A DNA stretch of 14,636 nt, from assembly GCA_945947715.1 (NCBI GenBank), contig CAMEYZ010000026.1, positions 1 through 14,636 on the forward strand, written 5' to 3'. Every line of letters begins with the position of its first letter. Position 1 is the first letter of the stretch. Under the pieces are notes generated by a model. That model searched no databases and was not told the origin of the DNA. It was given only the letters and a program-made list of their open reading frames with translations. Made by a program: the position numbers and the translations under genes. The stretch is from an uncultured Clostridia bacterium (lineage in GTDB: Bacteria; Bacillota; Clostridia; Oscillospirales; Ruminococcaceae). Of the stretch, positions 1 to 5,406 are shown piece after piece.

Positions 1-663
1 TTTCAGTTCGCCCACGCAGCGCGCGCTTTCGATCATCATTTCCTTTGTCTCGCCGGGAAGCCCGTCGATGATGTGAACGCAGATATTTATCCCCCGTGAA
101 CTCAGCTTTTCATAACCTGCGAGAAAATCCGCATAGGTATGGCAGCGGTTTATTCTGCGGGCAGTGTCGTCGTGGATGGTCTGGAGCCCCAGCTCAACGG
201 TGAGATAGGTCTTATCTGACAGCTCTGCCAGATAATCTGCGGTCTCCTCGGAGATACAGTCGGGACGGGTAGATATCGCCAGTCCGCACACGTCCGGCAG
301 AGACAGCGCCTCCTCGGTCATTTTCCTAATCTTATCCAAAGGACCATAGGTATTGGTATTGGCCTGAAAATAGGGGATATATTTTCCGCTGCTCCATTTT
401 TCGTTCATTTTGCGACGGACTTCGTAAAACTGCTCGGTAATGGATTTTTCAGGGTCACCCGCAAAGGTGCCGCTGCCCTCGGAGCAGTAGGTGCAGCCGC
501 CTGTACCCTTTGTACCGTCGATATTCGGACAGGTAAAGCCTGCGTTTAAGGATATCTTCATGACCTTGCAGCCGAAACGCTCCCGCAGCATATGATTCTG
601 CGTAAGATAGCGCTTTCCTCCGCCGACGTAGAAATAAGGATTATTGTCGATTTTTGTACTCAT
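1..663 (-). CDS. Radical SAM protein, TIGR01212/YhcC family (3' end beyond window)
   Basis: The first 221 residues are visible and the frame is open to the left edge, so the C-terminus is missing. Cys45, Cys57 and Cys60 lie in the segment CPNIDGTKGTGGCTYC. This is the cluster-binding signature of the TIGR01212 group (E. coli YhcC, B. subtilis YtqA), whose spacing differs from the usual CxxxCxxC. The text before it (KRYLTQN, then FGCKVMKISLNAGFTCP) also matches that group. Later stretches such as STRPDC and VELGLQT fit an Elp3-like radical SAM barrel. By family it should bind a 4Fe-4S cluster and cleave S-adenosylmethionine; the substrate is not known to me. The ATG at 663 is kept because conserved family sequence begins just after it. 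No Shine-Dalgarno precedes this ATG, and a near-consensus promoter puts the transcript start at about the start codon. The gene is divergent from the epimerase gene. Confidence 0.88.
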   Translation of the reverse strand, partial: MSTKIDNNPYFYVGGGKRYLTQNHMLRERFGCKVMKISLNAGFTCPNIDGTKGTGGCTYCSEGSGTFAGDPEKSITEQFYEVRRKMNEKWSSGKYIPYFQANTNTYGPLDKIRKMTEEALSLPDVCGLAISTRPDCISEETADYLAELSDKTYLTVELGLQTIHDDTARRINRCHTYADFLAGYEKLSSRGINICVHIIDGLPGETKEMMIESARCVGELK

Positions 664-670
664 GTTATTT

Positions 671-699
671 ATTATATCATGGTTTCGCGGAAATTTCAA
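671..699 (-). promoter_or_regulatory. Sigma-A-type promoter of the radical SAM gene
   Basis: Read on the minus strand, TTGAAA (694-699) is separated by 17 bases from a perfect TATAAT (671-676), which is preceded by TGA (extended -10). The last base of the -10 is 8 bases from the A of the ATG at 663, so the predicted start point is at 663-665. The mRNA would then be leaderless or nearly so. The site is seen directly; its use is inferred. Confidence 0.75.
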
Positions 700-763
700 T
701 AGAATTTTCAATTCTGTCATAAAATATTATAAATTTTTGTGTGAAATGCAGAGTGGGATAGTG

Positions 764-776
764 TATAATATATAAT
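764..776 (+). promoter_or_regulatory. Candidate -10 region for the epimerase gene
   Basis: Two TATAAT hexamers sit in tandem at 764-769 and 771-776 on the plus strand. Neither has a convincing -35 at 16-18 bases; the nearest candidate, TTGTGT at 737-742, is too far away. The 5' leader would be about 65-75 nt. The region is AT-rich, so one or both hexamers could be chance. Confidence 0.4.
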
Positions 777-785
777 ATAGTATTA

Positions 786-800
786 GGCTCTCAGTGAGCC
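786..800 (+). repeat. Short hairpin in the epimerase 5' leader
   Basis: GGCTC (786-790) pairs with GAGCC (796-800) around a 5-base loop. It lies just after the predicted transcript start and about 30 bases before the ribosome binding site. It could act as a 5' stabilising stem. A five-base-pair stem is weak evidence. Confidence 0.25.
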
Positions 801-844
801 GTGATTTGTATTTCATGCGGGTGTGTGAATAAGGAGGGACAGAA

Positions 845-1792
845 ATGAGAAACGTATTGGTAACAGGCGCGTCGGGACTTATCGGAAAAGCAGTCTGCGA
901 AGGACTTCTTTCCCATAACACTGCTGTTGTGGGAACGGATAATTCTCCCTGTGATATTGAGGATAATCCGAATTTTAAGTTTATCAGAGCTGATATTACC
1001 AATAAGGAAACTATTGAGAGAATCATTACTGAAAATAAGGTAGATGCCCTTGTTCATCTTGCTTGTACTGTTGATAATGATTTCCCTGATGTTCTCACCT
1101 CTGAGCAGGAAAAGGATTCTGCGGCGGTGGATAAGTATCTGTATAAATTCGCTGTAGCGGAGAACCTGAAGGACATCATTATGATAAGCACTCATCAGGT
1201 GTACGCTCCTCAGAAGACCAGAGAGCCTATCAGAGAAATCTCTCTCGAAAAGCCTATTACTACATATGCAAAGATAAAGTTGGATTCCGAAAAGGCGCTG
1301 AAGGCTGCTGTGAAAAAGGGCGGTACTACAGGAGTTGTTATGAGGACTTGTCCCGTATATACCAAGGATTTTACCGATAACCTTAAGAGCAAGGTCTACG
1401 ACGAAAAGGAAGGCTGCGCATTTGTGTACGGCTACGGCGATTACGGCTACTCCTTCACCTGTGTTTACAATATCGTGGATTTTGTGGTGGGTATCATCAA
1501 TCAAAAAAATGCCATTAACTATGAGGGAATTTATAACGTCTGCGATAGTAAGCCTATCCTTGCTAAGGAAATAGTGGATTATCTCAGAGAGGCTCACAAG
1601 CTGGGCGCTGTTATCGAAAAGAATTATGGCAGCGAAAATGTTAAGTCGGTGTTCGGCATACTTCCCGGAAAAGCGGCAAAGACCGAGTATCGTTATAACG
1701 ATATCAGCATTGCCTGCAGCAATATCTCCTATGACAACACCAAGGCTCAGAGAATATCAAGCTTCCGCTGGAAGCTCTCAAATACCAAATAA
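845..1792 (+). CDS. NAD-dependent epimerase/dehydratase (extended SDR family)
   Basis: The protein has 315 residues, a usual size for extended short-chain dehydrogenases. The Rossmann glycine motif TGASGLIG is at 7-14, and Asp32 at the end of strand beta-2 favours NAD over NADP. DI/NITN-type cofactor contacts follow at about 50, HLAC at 71-74, the Ser115/Thr116 region MISTHQVY at 113-120, and the catalytic YxxxK pair Tyr141/Lys145. By family it oxidises, epimerises or dehydrates a nucleotide-linked or free sugar, but the substrate cannot be read from the sequence. The start is fixed by AGGAGG at 832-837, seven bases upstream of the ATG. It is the only plus-strand gene in this half of the window and ends just before a bidirectional terminator, so it is probably monocistronic. 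Confidence 0.88.
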   Translation: MRNVLVTGASGLIGKAVCEGLLSHNTAVVGTDNSPCDIEDNPNFKFIRADITNKETIERIITENKVDALVHLACTVDNDFPDVLTSEQEKDSAAVDKYLYKFAVAENLKDIIMISTHQVYAPQKTREPIREISLEKPITTYAKIKLDSEKALKAAVKKGGTTGVVMRTCPVYTKDFTDNLKSKVYDEKEGCAFVYGYGDYGYSFTCVYNIVDFVVGIINQKNAINYEGIYNVCDSKPILAKEIVDYLREAHKLGAVIEKNYGSENVKSVFGILPGKAAKTEYRYNDISIACSNISYDNTKAQRISSFRWKLSNTK

Positions 1793-1829
1793 AAAACGCG
1801 GTACCGTGAATATCATTGGTACCGCTTTT
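1791..1829. terminator. Bidirectional terminator between convergent genes
   Basis: GCGGTACC (1798-1805) and GGTACCGC (1818-1825) form a perfect 8-bp stem with a 12-base loop. Four T residues follow on the plus strand (1826-1829). Read on the minus strand, the stem is followed by six T residues (complement of 1791-1796). It directly follows the epimerase stop codon and lies 6 bases beyond the stop of the SCP2-domain gene, so it serves both. Confidence 0.85.
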
Positions 1830-1831
1830 GC

Positions 1832-2167
1832 TTACTGTGCAGAATTATTTTTCAGAACGTTGGAAAATTCCAGCGCCTTGCCCACGTCTCCGTCAACAGT
1901 GAGCTTTTTGGTGGTAAATGCCACAACAGGGTCAAGCTTCTGTGTGATGAGCTTGATGAAGTCCTCGGGGCTTATATTGATAGCGCAGTTTTTGTCGATG
2001 TACTCGTAGGGCTCGATATTGATCTTTCCGTTGAGGAACTCAATATAGAAAACGCCGCCGTTTTCGCCTGTAAGATTGATCTGCACTGCGATGAAGTAGT
2101 CATTTCCCGGTGATTTTACGGTCTTTGCCAGTTCACGGGTGGTTTCAAGGGTTTCGTTAAAGGTCAT
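1832..2167 (-). CDS. SCP2 sterol-binding domain protein
   Basis: This 111-residue protein is a single small domain. It shows the SCP2 pattern: a beta segment at about 25-50 (AVQINLTG, FYIEFLNGKI), then the conserved C-terminal half with ISPEDFIKLI at 65-74, KLDPVVAFTTKKLTVDGDVG at 77-96, and a final helix (KALEFSNVL). SCP2 domains bind lipids in a hydrophobic tunnel. In bacteria the ligand and role of such stand-alone proteins are generally unknown. AAGGAG (2176-2181) precedes the ATG with an eight-base gap. The gene has its own strong promoter in the gap behind tcdA, so it need not depend on tcdA transcription. It ends at the shared terminator. Confidence 0.85.
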   Translation of the reverse strand: MTFNETLETTRELAKTVKSPGNDYFIAVQINLTGENGGVFYIEFLNGKINIEPYEYIDKNCAINISPEDFIKLITQKLDPVVAFTTKKLTVDGDVGKALEFSNVLKNNSAQ

Positions 2168-2191
2168 GGTAACTGCTCCTTAGATATATTT

Positions 2192-2207
2192 CGGGAAGCG
2201 TTTCCCG
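2192..2207 (-). repeat. Hairpin/inverted repeat in the SCP2 gene leader
   Basis: CGGGAA (2192-2197) and TTCCCG (2202-2207) form a perfect 6-bp stem with a four-base loop. It begins a few bases after the predicted transcript start (about 2212) and ends 10 bases before the Shine-Dalgarno. It could be a 5' stabilising hairpin or an operator. Confidence 0.5.
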
Positions 2208-2218
2208 ATCACATCTAT

Positions 2219-2247
2219 ATTTTAACATATATGAGCAAAAATGTCAA
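2219..2247 (-). promoter_or_regulatory. Promoter of the SCP2-domain gene
   Basis: On the minus strand there is a perfect TTGACA (2242-2247), a 17-base spacer and TAAAAT (2219-2224, five of six matches). It lies in the gap between the tcdA stop and the SCP2 start. Predicted start is near 2212, giving a leader of about 45 nt. Confidence 0.8.
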
Positions 2248-2255
2248 CATAAAAA

Positions 2256-3017
2256 TCAATTGTTGATTCCTGTAATGTCCTTTACAACCTCGGAGGCGAT
2301 GATAAGTCCTGCTGCTGATGGCACGAATGCGTTTGAGCCGGGGATATCACGCCGCACTGTGCATTTGCGCTCAGTTCCTGGAGGACATATGCAGTGTTCA
2401 CGACAGGATATGCTCATATCCTCCTTTGTGGGCAGAGCCTTTTCCCTGGAGTATACCACCTTAAGGCTGTCAACGCCTCGCTTTCGCAGCTCATAGCGCA
2501 TCACCCTTGCAAGGGGACATACCGAGGTATCGTAAATATCCGCCACCTCCAGCATAGCAGGATTTACCTTGTTTCCCGCACCCATGGAGCTTATGACGGG
2601 AGTGCCTGCCTTTTTCGCGTTCATTATTATCTCTATCTTTCCAGTCACTGTGTCGATAGCGTCCACTACATAGTCATACTCCGAAAAATCGAACTGGTCC
2701 GATGTTTCCGGCATATAGAAGCAGCGGTGCTTTGTTACCTTACAGTCAGGATTTATATCGTGGATACGTTCTTCGGCAGCGTCCACCTTGTACTGTCCCA
2801 CGGTTTTTCTTGTGGCGATTATCTGCCGGTTCAGGTTTGTAAGGCAGACCTTGTCATCGTCGATGATATCTATTGCGCCCAGTCCGCTGCGGACAAGTGC
2901 CTCCACCACATAGCCGCCCACGCCGCCTATGCCGAACACGGCAACTCTCGACGAATACAGCTTTTCCATGGCTTCTTTTCCGAAGGTCAGCTCGGTTCTG
3001 GAAAACTGGTTAAGCAT
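2256..3017 (-). CDS. tcdA: TcdA-like tRNA threonylcarbamoyladenosine dehydratase (ThiF/E1 superfamily)
   Basis: The 253-residue protein has the E1-like layout. FSRTELTFG is at the N-terminus and the nucleotide-binding GIGGVGG is at 29-35. Acidic residues at 52-54 (DDD) are followed by LTNLNRQ at 59-65 with the Asn and Arg that contact ATP. DAIDTVTGK is at 119-127, SSMGAGNKVNP at 143-153 and GSNAFVPSAAGL at 227-238. By family it uses ATP to cyclise N6-threonylcarbamoyladenosine at tRNA position 37. The start has AAGGAG at 3027-3032. A cysteine-rich loop (Cys205, Cys209, Cys211, Cys219) sits before the final conserved segment. The gene lies 106 bases downstream of ilvB with a hairpin between them. 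No clear promoter of its own was found in that gap, so partial read-through from ilvB is possible. Confidence 0.87.
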   Translation of the reverse strand: MLNQFSRTELTFGKEAMEKLYSSRVAVFGIGGVGGYVVEALVRSGLGAIDIIDDDKVCLTNLNRQIIATRKTVGQYKVDAAEERIHDINPDCKVTKHRCFYMPETSDQFDFSEYDYVVDAIDTVTGKIEIIMNAKKAGTPVISSMGAGNKVNPAMLEVADIYDTSVCPLARVMRYELRKRGVDSLKVVYSREKALPTKEDMSISCREHCICPPGTERKCTVRRDIPGSNAFVPSAAGLIIASEVVKDITGINN

Positions 3018-3076
3018 GATGTTTTACTCCTTTTATAAATCCTATAGGATAAGTGGATAAATATGAGAAATTCAAA

Positions 3077-3109
3077 GGCAAGATATCTGATATATTCTTG
3101 CCTTTTTTT
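3077..3109. terminator. Hairpin terminator between ilvB and tcdA
   Basis: GGCAAGA (3077-3083) and TCTTGCC (3096-3102) form a 7-bp stem. Seven T residues follow on the plus strand (3103-3109). In the minus direction, in which both flanking genes are read, the stem is followed only by TTTGAATTT. It is therefore a strong terminator for antisense transcripts and a leaky one for ilvB, ending about 20 bases past the ilvB stop. Confidence 0.65.
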
Positions 3110-3123
3110 ACAAAATATGAATA

Positions 3124-4809
3124 TCAGTCGCCTATTTTTATCTCAAGTATAGGCTGTGCCACGCTTGCTCCTGCGGGGACCATGGGAAGGACGTTGATGT
3201 CCTTGTCGATGATGCAGTTGATAAGCACGGGCTTGTTCAGGCTTACCGCCTTTTCAAGAGCAGGACGTACCTCGCTCTTCTTTGTTATGGTGATGCCCTC
3301 GATGCCGAAGGCCTTTGCAAGCATATCAAAATCTGTGGGCTTTTCAAGGGTGGTCTGGGAGAAATGACAGTTGTAGAAAAGTCTCTGCCACTGACGGACC
3401 ATGCCCAGTACGGAATTATTGAACACAAGCTCGATAACAGGCAGCTGATACTTTGCCAGGGTGGAAAGCTCGGACATGTTCATGTAAAAGCTGCCGTCGC
3501 CTGCAACGTTGACTACTGTTCTGTCAGGATTGCCAACCTTGCTGCCGATGGCTGCACCGAGACCATAGCCCATTGTGCCCAGTCCACCTGATGTTGCGAA
3601 GCTTCTTTCAGCCTTGAAGCTGTAATACTGCGCAGTCCACATCTGATGCTGTCCTACCTCGGTGGAGATTATCGCCTTTCCGTCGGTGATGTCGCAGAGG
3701 GTTTCCAGCACGTACTGGGGAAGAACTGCTTCCTCGTCGTCGGAAGTCTGACGGAGAGGATATTCCTCCTTCCACTGCTGCACCTGAGCCATCCATTCGG
3801 GGTGAGACTGCTGTGTGAGCTCCTTGTTAAGCTCGCCGAGGATAAGCGCTGCGTCGCCCTTAACATGGACGTCCACGTCGATATTCTTGCCTATTTCGGC
3901 GGAGTCCACCTCGATATGTACTATTTTACACTGCTTAGTATTTTCGGTAAAGGTCTTTGCATTGCAGGTCACACGGTCGGAGAAGCGATTTCCTACTACC
4001 ACCATAACATCGCAGTTAGTGAGTACCTCTGCCGCAGTTTTGGTGCCGTGCATTCCCAGCATGCCAATATAGCGGGGGTCGTTATTGTCCAGCGCACACT
4101 GTCCCATGAGCGAAAGGGAAACCGGTGCGTCGATAAGCTCTGCCAGCCTTTTCAGCTGAGAAGCTGCATCAGCGGAAACAACTCCGCCGCCTGCATAGAT
4201 AAAGGGTTTTTTCGCTTCGGAGATGACCTTCACCGCTTCTGCCACCTCGTCGTTGTCCAGGGTGAAGCTGTGACCCTGTACGGGCTTGTTTTCAAACTCG
4301 CACTTTGCGGCGGTGATATCCTTGGGGATATCTATCAGCACAGGGCCTTTTCTGCCATCGTTTGCGATAAAGAAGGCTTCTCTTATGGTATCGGCAAGCT
4401 TTGTAACGTCCTTGACGATGAAATTATGCTTTGTCACAGGCATGGTGATGCCTGTGATATCAACCTCCTGGAAGCTATCCAGACCCAGCAGGTCGGTGGT
4501 GACGTTTCCTGTGATAGCAACCATGGGGATACTGTCCATGTAAGCAGTAGCGATGCCTGTCACAAGATTGGTAGCACCCGGTCCCGATGTGGCGATGACA
4601 ACGCCTGTCTTGCCGGTGGTGCGGGAATATCCGTCTGCGGCATGAGCAGCGTTCTGCTCGTGGGAGGTGAGTATATGAGTGATCCTGTCGCTGTAGTCGT
4701 AAAGAGCGTCATAAATATTGAGGACCGCTCCTCCGGGATAGCCGAAAACGGTATCCACGCCCTGTTCGAGAAGGGTTTCAAGTATGATCTGAGAACCGTT
4801 GAGTATCAT
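3124..4809 (-). CDS. ilvB: Acetolactate synthase large (catalytic) subunit, biosynthetic type
   Basis: The 561-residue protein is full length for this family. It joins two pyruvate molecules (or pyruvate and 2-oxobutyrate) in the first common step of valine, leucine and isoleucine synthesis, using thiamine diphosphate, Mg and FAD. The N-terminal thiamine-binding domain has VFGYPGGAVLNIYDAL (21-36) and catalytic Glu51 in SHEQNAAHAADGY. The central domain runs from about 190 to 335. The C-terminal domain has GDGSFYMN...NN (437-465) as the diphosphate/Mg motif and VLGMVRQWQ (467-475). The ending NVLPMVPAGAS is typical of anabolic enzymes. The start ATG has AAAGGA (4821-4826) with an 11-base gap. 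No regulatory-subunit gene (ilvN/ilvH) is adjacent; the next gene downstream is tcdA. The gene is preceded by a clear promoter and a structured leader. Confidence 0.95.
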   Translation of the reverse strand: MILNGSQIILETLLEQGVDTVFGYPGGAVLNIYDALYDYSDRITHILTSHEQNAAHAADGYSRTTGKTGVVIATSGPGATNLVTGIATAYMDSIPMVAITGNVTTDLLGLDSFQEVDITGITMPVTKHNFIVKDVTKLADTIREAFFIANDGRKGPVLIDIPKDITAAKCEFENKPVQGHSFTLDNDEVAEAVKVISEAKKPFIYAGGGVVSADAASQLKRLAELIDAPVSLSLMGQCALDNNDPRYIGMLGMHGTKTAAEVLTNCDVMVVVGNRFSDRVTCNAKTFTENTKQCKIVHIEVDSAEIGKNIDVDVHVKGDAALILGELNKELTQQSHPEWMAQVQQWKEEYPLRQTSDDEEAVLPQYVLETLCDITDGKAIISTEVGQHQMWTAQYYSFKAERSFATSGGLGTMGYGLGAAIGSKVGNPDRTVVNVAGDGSFYMNMSELSTLAKYQLPVIELVFNNSVLGMVRQWQRLFYNCHFSQTTLEKPTDFDMLAKAFGIEGITITKKSEVRPALEKAVSLNKPVLINCIIDKDINVLPMVPAGASVAQPILEIKIGD

Positions 4810-4920
4810 TTTAGGAACATTCCTTTCCGGGATATGTATTGGACTGCAATTAATAAAGCCTTCACCCCGTTTGAGATGAAAGCGGAAATATCTCCCTTAT
4901 ACTTTCAATAGCATATTAAT
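4810..4920 (-). promoter_or_regulatory. ilvB 5' leader with competing hairpins (candidate cis-regulatory RNA)
   Basis: About 110 nt lie between the predicted start (about 4920) and the ilvB ATG. Stem A pairs TGAAAG (4902-4907) with CTTTCA (4877-4882) and can enclose an inner GGGA/TTCC stem. Stem B is eight pairs between CTTTCATC (4875-4882) and GGTGAAGG (4859-4866). A and B share CTTTCA and exclude each other. TTTCCG (4883-4888) can also pair perfectly with CGGAAA (4824-4829), which overlaps the Shine-Dalgarno. No run of T residues follows stem B and no T-box motif was seen, so any control would more likely act on translation. The pairings were found by eye; regulation is inferred. Confidence 0.4.
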
Positions 4921-4926
4921 ATTATT

Positions 4927-4955
4927 AGTTTATCACATAATATCTTAAAAGTCAA
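4927..4955 (-). promoter_or_regulatory. ilvB promoter
   Basis: On the minus strand TTGACT (4950-4955, five of six) and TAAACT (4927-4932, four of six) are separated by exactly 17 bases. The predicted start is an A near 4920. Confidence 0.7.
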
Positions 4956-4968
4956 GGAAATTTGTGTG

Positions 4969-5006
4969 AATAAATAAATGAAGCTTCGGGCAAATGCGAA
5001 GCTTCA
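4969..5006 (-). terminator. Terminator of the chemoreceptor operon
   Basis: TGAAGCTTCG (4979-4988) and CGAAGCTTCA (4997-5006) form a perfect 10-bp stem with an eight-base loop. It is followed on the minus strand by a T-rich stretch (TTTATTTATT, complement of 4969-4978). It lies 13 bases after the stop of the small gene and upstream of the ilvB promoter. Confidence 0.85.
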
Positions 5007-5019
5007 CTATTATTTGTGT

Positions 5020-5391
5020 TTACTGCTCGTCCCGCAGTCCGCTGGTATCAATAGCGGAAATATCTATCTCGGCAAGGTCGCCGTACACCGCATTTTTGTC
5101 GATGTAGGGATTATCCTCCACAAGACCGCTGGTGTCCACAGCGTCGGTGCTGATCCCTGAAAGCGCGTCGGGAGCGGCTTCCAGAGGCTTTTCACGAAGT
5201 CCTGTTACCTCAGGGACAGCTACATCTGTTTCCACCTTCTTGGCAGGCCGGGTCTTAGCCTTTCTGTCCAGGTCTGCAAAGAAGTCGTCGGAATTTACCA
5301 CCGCAGGCTTTTTCACAGGAGCAGTTGGCGCGGGCTGACTTACCACTTCGGGCTCGTCCTTTTTCTTTTTCATAAAATCAAACATTGCCAT
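5020..5391 (-). CDS. Unknown small, probably disordered protein coupled to a chemoreceptor gene
   Basis: I do not recognise a family for this 123-residue protein. It starts with a short hydrophobic/basic tag (MAMFDFMKKKK). A Pro/Ala/Lys-rich stretch with no visible fold follows to about residue 70. The tail is acidic and carries the motif (A)xDTSGL twice, at about 84-90 and 113-119. No signal peptide or membrane helix is visible. Composition suggests intrinsic disorder with two short linear motifs. The first ATG is chosen because AAGGAAG (5402-5408) precedes it by ten bases. That Shine-Dalgarno overlaps the stop codon of the chemoreceptor gene, so the two genes are translationally coupled and share one terminator. 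A role as a receptor-array partner or adaptor is inferred from this alone. Confidence 0.75.
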   Translation of the reverse strand: MAMFDFMKKKKDEPEVVSQPAPTAPVKKPAVVNSDDFFADLDRKAKTRPAKKVETDVAVPEVTGLREKPLEAAPDALSGISTDAVDTSGLVEDNPYIDKNAVYGDLAEIDISAIDTSGLRDEQ

Positions 5392-5406
5392 AGCTGATAC
5401 ACTTCC

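Noticed and set aside
791..1597. A 268-codon minus-strand open frame opposite the epimerase gene
   Set aside because: Shadow of the epimerase gene, whose Rossmann and catalytic motifs are intact.
3053..3367. A 104-codon plus-strand open frame at the end of ilvB
   Set aside because: It crosses a terminator hairpin with its T-run and is antisense to ilvB.
3646..4911. A 421-codon plus-strand open frame across ilvB
   Set aside because: It is antisense to a clear ilvB, has no family features and no ribosome binding site; it is a reading-frame shadow.
4897..4914. Five-codon ORF (MLLKV) in the ilvB leader, rich in Leu and Val, as a possible attenuation peptide
   Set aside because: The ATG is about seven bases from the predicted transcript start, so there is no room for a Shine-Dalgarno, and no terminator hairpin with a T-run follows.
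4810..4920. T-box riboswitch ahead of ilvB
   Set aside because: The leader is too short, and I see neither the conserved T-box sequence nor a terminator.
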